Part shown: piece by piece, positions 44,327 through 52,958 of the stretch | How positions within the stretch are numbered: position 1 is the stretch's first letter | Layout: each line of letters starts with the position of its first letter | Assembly (NCBI GenBank): GCA_032027085.1 | Contig: JAVSMS010000001.1 | Coordinates: 467,711 to 531,710 of the forward strand | DNA: 64,000 nt | From: Pseudorhodoplanes sp. | GTDB lineage: Bacteria; Pseudomonadota; Alphaproteobacteria; Rhizobiales; Xanthobacteraceae | Direction of reading: 5' to 3' | Notes under the pieces: model-generated | What the model was told of the DNA's origin: nothing | What the model saw: only the letters and a program-made list of their open reading frames with translations | Databases searched by the model: none | Position numbers and translations under genes: made by a program

Positions 44327-44839
44327 GTGACCGACACCCGCACCTATCCCGACCGCCCCTTCCTCGCCGCCAGTGCCGCCATCATCCGCGACGGCCGGGT
44401 GCTGATCGTGCGCCGCGCGCGCATGCCGGCAAACGGCGTCTACACCCTGCCCGGCGGCGTGGTCGAAGCGGGCGAAACTTTGGTCGAGGCGGTGACGCGC
44501 GAGGTGCGCGAGGAGACGGGACTTGAAATCCAGCCGATCGCACTCGCCGGCTTTCACGAAGTGATCCTGCGCGACGGCGACAACCAGGTGTCGCGGCATT
44601 TCGTGATCCTGCCCTTCGCCGCGCGCTGGCTGTCGGGCGAGGTGCAATTGAACGACGAACTCGACGACGCGCGCTGGCTGCGGCCCGCCGAGATCGAGGG
44701 GCTGAAGACCACCGAGGGGCTTTCCGAGATTGTGGCGACCGCGTTCGAGCGGCTGGGTGTCTCCCCTCCCCCCGCGAGCGAAGCGAGTGGTGGGGAGGGG
44801 CCGGGAGCGGGGCAAGGAACACAGCGCAACTGCGAGTGA
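44327..44839 (+). CDS. NUDIX hydrolase
   Basis: Hydrolyses a nucleoside diphosphate linked to another moiety. The complete NUDIX box GGVVEAGETLVEAVTREVREETG (quoted across its 23-residue consensus in pieces: GGVVEAGE, REVREETG) supplies Mg2+ ligands. The domain spans about 12-140 and starts near GTG 44327; longer TTG start at 44300 is less likely. The last 25 residues (PPPASEASGGEGPGAG) are encoded by an intergenic-type palindromic repeat, so the native C-terminus may have been extended. It is related to ADP-ribose pyrophosphatase-like proteins, substrate unknown. Confidence 0.85.
   Translation: MTDTRTYPDRPFLAASAAIIRDGRVLIVRRARMPANGVYTLPGGVVEAGETLVEAVTREVREETGLEIQPIALAGFHEVILRDGDNQVSRHFVILPFAARWLSGEVQLNDELDDARWLRPAEIEGLKTTEGLSEIVATAFERLGVSPPPASEASGGEGPGAGQGTQRNCE
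44763..44800. repeat. Palindromic repeat CCCCTCCCC/GGGGAGGGG inside NUDIX 3' end
   Basis: CCCCTCCCC and GGGGAGGGG flank GCGAGCGAAGCGAG. It belongs to the same class as the element in the nadA-nadB gap. Related GC-rich material continues to about 44915 between this gene and the TIGR02301 gene. Confidence 0.6.
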
Positions 44840-44988
44840 GCCCGCTGCACTTATGCCGAACGAGCCTCACCCCTAAGCCCTGCCATTCGCCGCGCGAGTG
44901 AGGGAGGGGAACAGGCAGGCCGCGCTGGACAGTCCACAATCCAACCCAAGCTTGCGGCAGGCCTCTCGCGGGCGCATATGTCCGCCAC

Positions 44989-45360
44989 ATGATCCGCCGC
45001 CTAGCCCTCATTCTGTGCCTGCTGATTGCCGCCGCGCCGGCGCGGGCGGCCGACAGCGGCGACGCCTTCGAGGCCGATCTGCAGCGCCTTTCGGAGATCC
45101 TCGGCGCGCTGCATTATCTGCGCGGCGTGTGCGGCGCGAATGAAGGGGCGAAATGGCGCAACGAGATGCAGGCGCTGATGGATGCAGAGGCGCAGGCGCC
45201 GGAACGGCGCGCCAAGATGGTGGCGAGCTTCAATCGCGGTTATAGCGGCTTCCAGCAGACCTACCGCACCTGCACACCCGCCGCCGATGTTGCGATCCGG
45301 CGCTATCTCGACGAGGGCGCCAAGATCGCCCGCGAAATCACTGCCCGATACACCAACTGA
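44989..45360 (+). CDS. TIGR02301 family exported protein
   Basis: A 123-residue protein with a signal peptide (about 1-20, ending AAPARAAD), then a helical domain of the TIGR02301 family: RLSEILGALHYLRGVCG, WRNEMQALMDAEA, FNRGYSGFQQTYRTC. Two conserved cysteines (in RGVCGAN and YRTCTP) could form a disulphide. The family is largely restricted to Hyphomicrobiales and has no known function. Periplasmic location inferred. Confidence 0.88.
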   Translation: MIRRLALILCLLIAAAPARAADSGDAFEADLQRLSEILGALHYLRGVCGANEGAKWRNEMQALMDAEAQAPERRAKMVASFNRGYSGFQQTYRTCTPAADVAIRRYLDEGAKIAREITARYTN

Positions 45361-45502
45361 CGCGTCCCCAAGCCGTTAACCGTTCTTAAAGGTGCCCCGC
45401 CCGCGCTGGAATCCCCGTGCTAAGCACGCGGATCGACGGCCGGCCGCCGATCTCGTGTTGACCCCGGGACCGGATTTTGGCTGCGCAAGTCAACAGGGTG
45501 AC

Positions 45503-45769
45503 ATGAGCAATCTGACGCGCGCATTTCCGGCCGACGAGCCGATCCCGGACCAGGAACAGAAGAAAGCCGCTCTCGGCTATGTGCACGAGGCCTGGGCGGA
45601 AGCCCGTCTCGACGGCATCGAGGACGATTGCATGGCGCAGGCCTGCCTGTTCGCGGCCCTGATCGAGTTCGTGTCCACCTATGGCGAGGACGCCGCCGCC
45701 AAATTCGCGGAAGGGCTCCCCGCCCGCATCCGCAATGGCGAGTTTTCCGCGGAACTGCTGAGGCAGTAA
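45503..45769 (+). CDS. Small conserved-type hypothetical protein (88 aa)
   Basis: Acidic, helical 88-residue protein starting SNLTRAFPADEPIPDQEQ and containing GIEDDCMAQACLFAALIEF. ATG 45503 is chosen because the upstream in-frame part is unlike protein and an AGGGTGAC tract precedes ATG. No motif of known function. Similar proteins are familiar from Hyphomicrobiales genomes as uncharacterised. Confidence 0.7.
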   Translation: MSNLTRAFPADEPIPDQEQKKAALGYVHEAWAEARLDGIEDDCMAQACLFAALIEFVSTYGEDAAAKFAEGLPARIRNGEFSAELLRQ

Positions 45770-45786
45770 ACTCTGTCTCCGTCCCC

Positions 45787-45812
45787 CGACGGTTGCGAAG
45801 CGCAAGCCGTCG
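45787..45812. repeat. Hairpin CGACGG..CCGTCG between convergent genes
   Basis: CGACGGTTGC and GCAAGCCGTCG pair around GAAGC with one bulge. It lies between the stop codons of the 88-aa gene and the convergent response regulator. It shares CGAAGCGCAAGC-type sequence with the 51.1 kb repeat. Confidence 0.5.
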
Positions 45813-45883
45813 CAACTCGGCTCGGCCGGATCGCGCACCATCCGATTTGATCTCGCGTTATCCGAGAATCGGTCGACGACCTC

Positions 45884-46639
45884 TCAACCCCGCTTCGCAC
45901 AGGGCATCAATCCGTAACGCGCATAGAGCACGGCATCGATATCGGCCGGGTAGAACGGCTTCTGCAGGAACGCGCTGGCGCCCGCACGCAAGGCGCGATC
46001 GGCGATCGCCATGTCCTGCGCCGAGGTCATGATGACGACATCGACATCGGGCTTGGCGCGCTTGAGTTCGGCGAGCGTGGCAAGACCGTTCAGCCCCGGC
46101 ATGTTGTAGTCGAGGAACACCACGTCGATGCCGCCGGCGCGCACCTGGTCGAGCCCCTTGGCGCCGTCGTCGGCTTCCGCGATATCCAGATTGAAACGGC
46201 TCGCCGCAAGGATCTTTTTGACAATGCTGCGCATGGTCGAGGAATCGTCGACCACCAGCGCTCGGCAGGGAATGCGGGCGTGCGAGACGCGATTGAGCAA
46301 AATCCCGGCCTCGGTCGCATGCCGCGGCTTGGGTGCGGTCGCATCCGCCGCGGATGGAATGCCGCCGGCGCCGGTCACCAGCAGAATGACCAAGGGATCG
46401 TTGCCGGCCGCGCGCGCCGCCTTGATCAGCCCCGTCTGGTCGGCCGGCGGCAGCGCCGCGTCGATAAAGACGATGTCGATGTCACCCGCATCCAGAAGGC
46501 CGCCGGCCTTGCCGGGCGATTGCGCTTCGCAGATCTCCAACGGCAAGGAGACTCGCGTCGCGCCCTGCCGCATCACCTCGCGATCGTCGTCAGATCCGCA
46601 TGCCAGAAGAATGCGAACCGACAGGATATCCCCGCTCAT
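45884..46639 (-). CDS. Tandem-receiver response regulator
   Basis: A 251-residue protein with two receivers and no output domain. The first (about 8-115) is divergent: it retains a phospho-acceptor-like Asp in IVFIDAALPP but lacks a clean acidic pair. The second (about 130-245) is a full CheY-type receiver with VVDDSSTMR, VFLDYNMPGLNG, IMTSAQ and LQKPF. ATG 46639 follows GGGAGG at good spacing. It resembles PleD-like or CheY-like adaptors in architecture; its kinase is not in view. Confidence 0.85.
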   Translation of the reverse strand: MSGDILSVRILLACGSDDDREVMRQGATRVSLPLEICEAQSPGKAGGLLDAGDIDIVFIDAALPPADQTGLIKAARAAGNDPLVILLVTGAGGIPSAADATAPKPRHATEAGILLNRVSHARIPCRALVVDDSSTMRSIVKKILAASRFNLDIAEADDGAKGLDQVRAGGIDVVFLDYNMPGLNGLATLAELKRAKPDVDVVIMTSAQDMAIADRALRAGASAFLQKPFYPADIDAVLYARYGLMPCAKRG

Positions 46640-46854
46640 ACCCCCGGCCCTCCCTGCCTGCTTCATAACCGAGGCGGCGGCGGTTTCCAATTGTGAGGTA
46701 TTCATGCACCGACTGGGGCCCACGCGATCAATGCGTGGGCTGCATCGCCTCGTGGAGTTTCGCGACCTCGCGCCGGCCGGGGCCAAGACTTGAGCCGCCG
46801 CCGCCAGCGCCTTACGTTTCGGCGCCAGTCTGGCAACAGAATGAAGGACTTCCA

Positions 46855-47742
46855 ATGAAAGCGGCGCTTCTCCCCGATCGCGGCGTGGTCAAGGTGGCCG
46901 GCGGGCCCGCGCGCGGCTTTCTCAACGGGCTTCTGACGACTGATATTGAGGCCATGACCCCGGACATACCGCGCTATGCCGCGCTGCTCACCCCCCAGGG
47001 CAAGATCGTCGCAGACTTCACCGTTGCGCAGGCGCCCGTCGAAGACGGCGGCGATTTCTTCCTGGATTGTCCGCGGGCGCTGGCGGGCACGCTGGTGGAC
47101 AAGCTCAATTTCTACAAGCTGCGCGCCAAGGTGATTGTGGAGGACCTGTCGGAGACCCTGGGCGTCATGGCGGTCTGGGACGGTACGGGCGACAGCGAAT
47201 ATGGCCTCGTCTATCCCGATCCGCGCCTGCCGGCCTTGGGGCTGCGCCTCATGCTGCCGCCACATCTGGCGGACAAGGCCGCTGCCGATCTTGGCGCCAC
47301 GCTCGTCGACGCCCAGGAATATGAGAGCCGCCGCATCGCGCTCGGGGTGCCGCGCGGCGGGCTCGATTTCGTCTACGGCGAGGCCTTCCCGCACGACGCC
47401 GATCTCGATCAGCTCAACGGCGTGGATTTCAAGAAGGGCTGTTTCGTCGGACAGGAAGTGGTGTCGCGGGTGGAGCATCGCGGCACCGCGCGCAGCCGCA
47501 TCGTGCCGATCGTCTTCGAGGAATTCGCCGCGGAAGCGGGCTCGCCCGTGCTGGCCGGTGACAAATCCATCGGCACGATGGGATCTTCGAGCGGACGGAA
47601 CGGCCTCGCCATGCTGCGGCTCGACCGCGTGGAGGACGCGCTCGCTGCGGGCGTCACGCTGACGGCGGGCGGCATTCCATTTCGGCTGCGCGAATCCTCA
47701 TTCGCGCGTTTCAAGCTGCCGGGCGTGGCAAAGGCGTCATGA
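46855..47742 (+). CDS. ygfZ: YgfZ/GcvT-domain folate-binding protein
   Basis: Iron-sulfur cluster assembly factor (IBA57/YgfZ family), acting on SAM-radical and aconitase-type enzymes. The signature Lys-Gly-Cys-Phe-x-Gly-Gln-Glu appears as KKGCFVGQEVVSRVEHRG near residue 200. 295 residues. ATG 46855 has AAGGA seven bases upstream; longer in-frame reading is not supported. Its last bases overlap tag (ATGA). Confidence 0.92.
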   Translation: MKAALLPDRGVVKVAGGPARGFLNGLLTTDIEAMTPDIPRYAALLTPQGKIVADFTVAQAPVEDGGDFFLDCPRALAGTLVDKLNFYKLRAKVIVEDLSETLGVMAVWDGTGDSEYGLVYPDPRLPALGLRLMLPPHLADKAAADLGATLVDAQEYESRRIALGVPRGGLDFVYGEAFPHDADLDQLNGVDFKKGCFVGQEVVSRVEHRGTARSRIVPIVFEEFAAEAGSPVLAGDKSIGTMGSSSGRNGLAMLRLDRVEDALAAGVTLTAGGIPFRLRESSFARFKLPGVAKAS

Positions 47743-48353
47743 CCGCCCTCCTCCACCCCGACGGCAAGAAGCGCTGCGCCTGGCCCAAGGACGATCCGCT
47801 TTATGTCGCCTACCACGACACCGAATGGGGCGTGCCGGAATACGATGACCGCGCGCTGTTCGAGAAGCTGATCCTCGACGGATTCCAGGCCGGGCTGTCG
47901 TGGATCACGATTTTGCGCAAGCGCGAGAATTTCCGCAGAGCCTTCGACGGGTTCGAGCCGGAGAAGATGGCGCGCTACAGCCCGCGCAAGGTCGAGAAGC
48001 TGATGCAGGACGCAGGCATTGTGCGCAATCGCGCCAAGATCGAAGGCGCGATCCTTTCCGCCCGCGCCTATCTCGACATCATGGAGAAAGAAGACGGTTT
48101 CTCGAACCTGCTGTGGGGCTTCCTCGACGGCAAGCCGAAGATCAACGCATTCAAGACGATCAAGAGCGTGCCGGCGGAAACGCCGATCTCGAAGGCGATG
48201 TCGAAGGAGCTGGCCAGCCGCGGCTTCAAATTCTGCGGGCCGACGATCGTCTATGCCTTCATGCAGGCGACCGGCATGGTCAACGACCATCTGGTGACCT
48301 GTCACCGGCACGAGGCCTGCCGCAAGCCTACCAAATCCAAAAATCGGCCGTAG
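47739..48353 (+). CDS. tag: DNA-3-methyladenine glycosylase I
   Basis: Base-excision enzyme removing 3-methyladenine. Zinc ligands of E. coli Tag are matched by Cys13, His26, His184 and Cys188 (NDHLVTC). The substrate pocket QAGLSWITIL is conserved, but the Glu38 equivalent in E. coli (LEGQQAGLSW) is Asp47 here (LDGFQAGLSW). 204 residues. It overlaps ygfZ by four bases, so they are coupled. Confidence 0.94.
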   Translation: MTALLHPDGKKRCAWPKDDPLYVAYHDTEWGVPEYDDRALFEKLILDGFQAGLSWITILRKRENFRRAFDGFEPEKMARYSPRKVEKLMQDAGIVRNRAKIEGAILSARAYLDIMEKEDGFSNLLWGFLDGKPKINAFKTIKSVPAETPISKAMSKELASRGFKFCGPTIVYAFMQATGMVNDHLVTCHRHEACRKPTKSKNRP

Positions 48354-48373
48354 CCGCAAAAGTCGTTGAACCG

Positions 48374-49015
48374 ATGCCCAAGAAATCTACGGCAAAAGCC
48401 GCGCGCTCGGCACCCAAGAACGACCAAGGAAAGCCCCGCGCCTGGCAGCGCATGCTGTCGGGCCGCCGGCTCGACCTGCTCGATCCCTCGCCGCTCGACA
48501 TCGAGATCGAGGACATCGCGCATGGCCTCGCCCGCGTCGCGCGCTGGAACGGGCAGACCAAGGGCGCGCACATCTTCTCCGTCGCCCAGCACATCCTCCT
48601 GGTCGATGTGATGGCGCGCACCCGCACGCCACGGCTGGACAACAGGATCCGGCTCGCCATCTTCCTGCACGACGCCGCTGAATATGTGATCGGCGACATG
48701 ATTTCCCCGTTCAAGGCGGTGATCGGGGATTCCTACAAAGCGACCGAAAGCCGCCTTTTGTCCGCCATCCATCTGCGCTTTGGTCTGCCGCCAAAACTGC
48801 CGGCCGAGACGGAGCGCCTCATCAAGACGGCGGATCGTGAAGCGGCCTATTTCGAGGCCACGCGTCTCGCCGGTTTTGAGGAGAAGGAAGCACAGAAATT
48901 CTTCGGCAAGCCGGCCGCCATCACGGCTGTCACGGAACGCGATTATCTGACCCCCTGGCCGGCCGAGGTGGCGGAATCGCGTTATCTGGAGCGGTTTTCC
49001 AAGCTGCTGGGCTGA
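48374..49015 (+). CDS. HD-family hydrolase (YfbR-like phosphohydrolase)
   Basis: HD-domain protein of 213 residues. Metal ligands are seen in FSVAQHILLV, LHDAAEYVIGDMI and TADREAAYFEA, the pattern of YfbR/5'-deoxynucleotidase-like HD hydrolases. The first 25 residues are basic and Ala/Lys-rich. ATG 48374 lies 20 bases after tag, so it is likely in the same transcript. Nucleotide substrate inferred only from family. Confidence 0.85.
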   Translation: MPKKSTAKAARSAPKNDQGKPRAWQRMLSGRRLDLLDPSPLDIEIEDIAHGLARVARWNGQTKGAHIFSVAQHILLVDVMARTRTPRLDNRIRLAIFLHDAAEYVIGDMISPFKAVIGDSYKATESRLLSAIHLRFGLPPKLPAETERLIKTADREAAYFEATRLAGFEEKEAQKFFGKPAAITAVTERDYLTPWPAEVAESRYLERFSKLLG

Positions 49016-49070
49016 TGCTTCCGCAATGCCGCCTGCCGGCCTATATCTGGCTTGAAACAGAAGGCTGAAA

Positions 49071-49577
49071 ATGATTCACGTTTGCTCGCTCGCCCGCCTG
49101 CACGATACCGTTGTCGACACCCGCGCCCGCCACGTCGTCACCCTGATCAAGGACATTTCGCTGGTGCGGCGGCCCGACAGCATCGCCGCCGAGAACCACC
49201 TGCTGCTCGACATGGACGATATCGTCCAGGTGATGGACGGCTACGTGCACCCGACCGAAGAGCATGTCGAGAAGCTGATCGATTTCGTCACGCGCTGGGA
49301 CCGCAGCGCGCCGATCGTGGTGCATTGCTTTGCCGGCATCAGCCGCTCCACTGCCGGCGCCTTCATCACCGCCTGCGCGCTCAATCCCGCACGCGACGAG
49401 ACGACGATCGCGAAATGCATCCGCGACTCCTCGCCGACCGCCATTCCCAACATGCGGCTGGTGACGCTGGCCGACAAGATTCTCGGACGCGGGGGCCGCA
49501 TGGTGAAAGCGGTGCAGGCGATCGGCCCCGGTGTCTCGGCCTATGAAGGCATTCCCTTCCGGCTCGACATCGAGTGA
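49071..49577 (+). CDS. Tyrosine/dual-specificity phosphatase family protein
   Basis: A 168-residue cysteine-dependent phosphatase. The P-loop HCFAGISRST carries nucleophile Cys86 and Arg92 (CxxGxxR spacing CFAGISR), and a conserved Asp lies upstream in the MDDIVQVMDG region. This compact type occurs widely in Hyphomicrobiales. Its stop is four bases before the nadQ start, suggesting cotranscription. Substrate, protein or small molecule, is unknown. Confidence 0.87.
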   Translation: MIHVCSLARLHDTVVDTRARHVVTLIKDISLVRRPDSIAAENHLLLDMDDIVQVMDGYVHPTEEHVEKLIDFVTRWDRSAPIVVHCFAGISRSTAGAFITACALNPARDETTIAKCIRDSSPTAIPNMRLVTLADKILGRGGRMVKAVQAIGPGVSAYEGIPFRLDIE

Positions 49578-49581
49578 CACC

Positions 49582-50550
49582 ATGGACGCCGCCATCACGC
49601 CGATCGAAATCGGACTGACGACGGCGATTGTCGCACTGCGCGGCGAAGAACCGCTGGTGCTGGTTTCCGGCGATGTCGGCAACAAGGACGCGCCGGCCGG
49701 CCTGCCGTCCGGTCCCTTTGATCCGATTGCACATCGCACCTTCGAAATCGGACTGCGCGAATGGGTTGCGGCACAGACCGCGCTGTCAATCGGCTATGTC
49801 GAGCAGCTCTACACCTTCGGCGACCGCGGACGCCACGCGCGCGTCAGCGATACCGGTCCGCATGTGGTGTCGGTCGGTTATCTCGCCCTCACCCGCATGC
49901 CGGAAGACGTCACCGCTCTGCGCGCCGCCGGCGCCGGCTTTCAGCCCTGGTACCGCTTCTTTCCCTGGGAAGACTGGCGCAACGGACGACCGGGCATCAT
50001 CGACGATGTGATGCTGCCACGTCTCGAAAAATGGGCGAAAGACGGCGGCCAGAATTCGCCGCGCGCGTTCACGCGCAAGGAGCGATTGCAGCTCGGCTTC
50101 GGCACCGGCGGCGTGCCCTGGGACGAAGAGAAGGTGCTGGAGCGCTATGAGCTCCTCTATGAGGCGGGACTGATCGAGGAAGCGCGCCGCGACGGGCGCG
50201 TCGACAACGTGCCGGTGACACTGGGTGAGTCCATGCGCTTCGATCACCGCCGTATTCTGGCGACATCAATAGCGCGGCTGCGCGCCAAGCTGAAATACCG
50301 CCCCGTCGTGTTCGAATTGATGCCCAATGAATTCACGCTGACCGAATTGCAGCGCACAGTGGAAGCGATTTCCGGCCGGCATCTGCACAAGCAGAATTTC
50401 CGCCGCCTGGTGGAATCGACCGCCCTGGTCGAGCCGACCGGCGACAGCACCGCCGCAACCGGCGGACGGCCGGCGGCGTTGTTCCGTTTCCGCCGCGAAG
50501 TCATTCAGGAGCGGCATGCGCCGGGACTGCGGCTCGGCGTGCGGACCTGA
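49582..50550 (+). CDS. nadQ: NUDIX-like transcriptional regulator of NAD biosynthesis (NadQ family)
   Basis: A 322-residue protein with an N-terminal NUDIX-fold domain (about 1-170, NUDIX box degenerate, so probably ligand-binding only) and a C-terminal winged-helix domain (about 195-310; FELMPNEFTLTELQRTVEAI, KQNFRRLVEST). This architecture matches COG4111/NadQ regulators that control nadABC in Hyphomicrobiales. The nadABC operon lies 5 kb away with a matching palindrome at 55757-55783. ATG 49582, four bases after the phosphatase stop. Confidence 0.85.
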   Translation: MDAAITPIEIGLTTAIVALRGEEPLVLVSGDVGNKDAPAGLPSGPFDPIAHRTFEIGLREWVAAQTALSIGYVEQLYTFGDRGRHARVSDTGPHVVSVGYLALTRMPEDVTALRAAGAGFQPWYRFFPWEDWRNGRPGIIDDVMLPRLEKWAKDGGQNSPRAFTRKERLQLGFGTGGVPWDEEKVLERYELLYEAGLIEEARRDGRVDNVPVTLGESMRFDHRRILATSIARLRAKLKYRPVVFELMPNEFTLTELQRTVEAISGRHLHKQNFRRLVESTALVEPTGDSTAATGGRPAALFRFRREVIQERHAPGLRLGVRT

Positions 50551-50586
50551 TAGGATTGCAGCGACGGGAAATTTGAGGGACAGCGA

Positions 50587-51072
50587 ATGGACGCAAAAGT
50601 GCCGACAACCGGCGTCGTGTCAGCAGAAACGCTTCTCTCTTATGACGGCCTGAGCTTTCTGCGCGCACTGCTCGACGGCAGCTTGCCGCCGCCGCCGATC
50701 ACCGACACGCTGGGATTCCGTCTGTCGCTGGTCGAACCTGGCCGCGTAATCTTTGAAGGCGAGCCTCAATTGAGGCACTACAATCCGATTGGCACAGTGC
50801 ATGGCGGCTTCGCCATGGCGCTGCTTGATTCGGCGCTCGGCTGCGCCGTGCATTCGATGCTGAAAAAAGGTGAGACTTATACGACGCTGGAGATCAAGGT
50901 GAATTTGGTGCGTCCGCTCACCAAGGATACCGGTCTCATTGCCGCCGAGGGTCGCATCCTGCATCGCGGACGCACGGTCGGCACCGCGGAAGGCGACATC
51001 AAGGATCGCAGCGGCAAAATCTATGCGCACGCCACCACGACGTGCATGATCTTTCCGGCGAAGGGATCGTGA
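50587..51072 (+). CDS. PaaI-family hotdog thioesterase
   Basis: Acyl-CoA thioesterase of 161 residues. The hotdog active-site segment NPIGTVHGGFAMALLDSALG includes His72-Gly-Gly, with TLEIKVNLVRPL and GRILHRGRTVGTAEGDI forming the sheet. It follows nadQ by 36 bases on the same strand. CoA substrate unknown. Confidence 0.9.
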   Translation: MDAKVPTTGVVSAETLLSYDGLSFLRALLDGSLPPPPITDTLGFRLSLVEPGRVIFEGEPQLRHYNPIGTVHGGFAMALLDSALGCAVHSMLKKGETYTTLEIKVNLVRPLTKDTGLIAAEGRILHRGRTVGTAEGDIKDRSGKIYAHATTTCMIFPAKGS

Positions 51073-51094
51073 TTTGAGATCGAGGCGGCGGGGT

Positions 51095-51232
51095 ACGCCC
51101 TGTCTCCGTCACCCTGACGGCTTGCGCCAAGCGCAAGCCTTGAAGCGCGCGACAGCCCAATCGCTGCAACGCACCGGCCGATCATCCTTCGAGGCCCGCC
51201 TTCGGCGGCGCCGCATCAGAATGACAGGGGAA
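51095..51232. repeat. Composite intergenic repeats (CTGACGGCTTGCG; CATCCTTCGAGG)
   Basis: GC-rich hairpins separate the convergent thioesterase and 151-aa genes: GCTTGCGC/GCGCAAGC near 51120-51140, and ATCCTTCGAGGC with GCCTTCGGCGGCGCC near 51183-51215. These belong to the CATCCT-type family found at 17.15, 59.5 and 62.0 kb. Confidence 0.6.
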
Positions 51233-51235
51233 ATC

Positions 51236-51691
51236 TTATTCGCCTGACCGCTTCGGCTGGGCGGCAGCCGCCTGATACGGCTTCGTCACCGCATTGGCAA
51301 ATTCGGCGCGTCCGCCGCGGCGCTTGAACTCGCAAGCCGCAAAGCTCATGCCGCTGATCGCTCCGCGGAAGCTCTCATGGCTGGTCCTCTGCACGTTAAA
51401 GCAGGGTTCGAACGGCAGGCCCTTCACGAAGGCGCAGACCTGTTCGCCCTTCACCCGCAGCGTATTGGCCGGGAGCACGGCATAGCGAACCGGGCCGGAG
51501 CCCTGGAACTGGATGGTGCCGGCAACCGAGCCGTCATGATTGATGCGGCCCGTACCCTTGGTGCCCTCAAAGCAATTGTAGGTGAACAGCTTGCCGACCA
51601 CGAATTTGCGGGCTTCGTCGGCCTTCATTTCCTGGGCCACTGCCGGACAGGCAGCGAGCAGCCCAACGACCAGCGCTCCAAAACGCAACAT
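51236..51691 (-). CDS. Exported hypothetical protein
   Basis: A 151-residue protein with a clear signal peptide (about 1-19, ending CPAVAQ). The mature part has FTYNCFEGTKGTGRI, a predicted beta-rich core and four cysteines (YNCF, EQVCAF, EPCFN, AACEF) that could make two disulphides. Similar proteins occur in Hyphomicrobiales without known function. Its periplasmic location is inferred. Confidence 0.8.
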   Translation of the reverse strand: MLRFGALVVGLLAACPAVAQEMKADEARKFVVGKLFTYNCFEGTKGTGRINHDGSVAGTIQFQGSGPVRYAVLPANTLRVKGEQVCAFVKGLPFEPCFNVQRTSHESFRGAISGMSFAACEFKRRGGRAEFANAVTKPYQAAAAQPKRSGE

Positions 51692-51787
51692 ATCTCCACC
51701 CCACGTCTATGAGGTCCCCGTTAACAGGCCTCTTACCATAACGAAGGGTGAATATGACCCACCTTCGTAGCTAAATGCTGAACGGGT

Positions 51788-52774
51788 TTACCCGATATTG
51801 ACCACGATCCGCCCCCGGACACCTCCGGAGAGGATATTTGGAGCCTTGGAAATCACCTCGGAAAGAGGAATTTCCGTGGTCATCGCCGCGAGCTTGCTGC
51901 GATCCAGCCCGTTTTCCAGCCTTTTCCACGCTTCTTTTCGTTTGACGAGCGGGGCCATCACGGAATCGATGCCCAAAAGTGACACTCCGCGCAAAATAAA
52001 CGGCGCGACGCTGGTCGGCAGATCCATACCGCCCGCCAATCCACAGGCGGCAACCGCACCGCCATATTTCGTCATCGAAAGCACATTGGCGAGCGTGGTC
52101 GAGCCGACCGAATCGACCCCGCCGGCCCAACGCTCCTTGGCGAGCGGCCTGACCGCGCCGGTCAGCTCGCTGCGGTCGATCACCTCAGAAGCTCCGAGTC
52201 CTTTCAGGTAATCGGCCTCGTTCATGCGGCCCGTGGAAGCGGTGACGCTGTAGCCGGCCTGCGCCAGCAGTGCCACCGCAACCGAGCCGACGCCGCCCGC
52301 CGCGCCGGTGACGACCACCGGCCCCTTGTCCGGCGTCACGCCGGCCTGTTCCAGAGCCATCACACTGAGCATCGCGGTGTAGCCGGCGGTGCCGATCGCC
52401 ATCGCCTCGCGCGCGCTCATGCGTTGAGGCAGACGCACCAGCCAGTTACCCTTCACGCGCGCCTTCTGCGCATAGGCGCCAAGATGCGTCTCGCCGAGAC
52501 CCCAGCCGTTGCAGATCACCTTGTCGCCGGCTTTCCACTCGGGATGCGAGGAGGCTTCGACTGTCCCTGCGAAATCCACGCCTGCGATCATCGGGAAACG
52601 TCGCACCACCGGCGCCTTGCCGGTGATCGCAAGACCGTCCTTGTAATTGATCGTGGAATATTCGGGACGCACGGTGACGTCGCCGTCCATCAGATTGGCG
52701 TCGTCAAAATCCGTGAGCGCGACGGACTGGCCGCCCTCGTTCTTCTCGACCACGATTGCTTTGAAACTTGCCAC
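51788..52774 (-). CDS. acuI: Acrylyl-CoA reductase (AcuI/YhdH-like, MDR family)
   Basis: NADPH-dependent quinone-oxidoreductase-like MDR enzyme of 328 residues. The YhdH/AcuI pattern includes [23 protein letters not shown], the nucleotide-binding [12 protein letters not shown] and [11 protein letters not shown]. It reduces acryloyl-CoA to propionyl-CoA in relatives. The GTG start at about 52774 is used because GAGGG lies seven bases upstream; the extended 339-residue reading begins inside a repeat. No DMSP genes are adjacent. Confidence 0.88.
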   Translation of the reverse strand: MASFKAIVVEKNEGGQSVALTDFDDANLMDGDVTVRPEYSTINYKDGLAITGKAPVVRRFPMIAGVDFAGTVEASSHPEWKAGDKVICNGWGLGETHLGAYAQKARVKGNWLVRLPQRMSAREAMAIGTAGYTAMLSVMALEQAGVTPDKGPVVVTGAAGGVGSVAVALLAQAGYSVTASTGRMNEADYLKGLGASEVIDRSELTGAVRPLAKERWAGGVDSVGSTTLANVLSMTKYGGAVAACGLAGGMDLPTSVAPFILRGVSLLGIDSVMAPLVKRKEAWKRLENGLDRSKLAAMTTEIPLSEVISKAPNILSGGVRGRIVVNIG

Positions 52775-52794
52775 GCTTGTTCCCTCTCCATCGT

Positions 52795-52950
52795 CATGGC
52801 CGGGCATGCCGTCGAAGACACTATCGTTGACGCCTTATGTCCCGGCCATCCAAGGCTTCCTTTCAAACCAAGACAGAGAATGAAAGACGCGGATGCCCGG
52901 CACAAGGTTTATGCCCGGGCCGGCCTATGGCCGGACCCGGGCATGACTGA
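52795..52950. repeat. Palindromic repeat cluster CATGGCCGGGC / GCCCGGGCC
   Basis: The gap between the AcuI-like gene and the first MFS gene holds several dyads: a GCCGGGC/GCCCGGC-type element near 52797-52850, and GCCCGGGCCGGCCTATGGCC followed by GGACCCGGGC near 52912-52945. They share the GGCCGGG core with the 0.94 and 19.9 kb elements. Confidence 0.6.
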
Positions 52951-52958
52951 GTTTCAAT

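Noticed and set aside
45376-45389. TTAA-TTAA motif resembling a CtrA site
   Set aside because: The spacing is six bases, not the seven of the CtrA consensus, and no cell-cycle gene follows.
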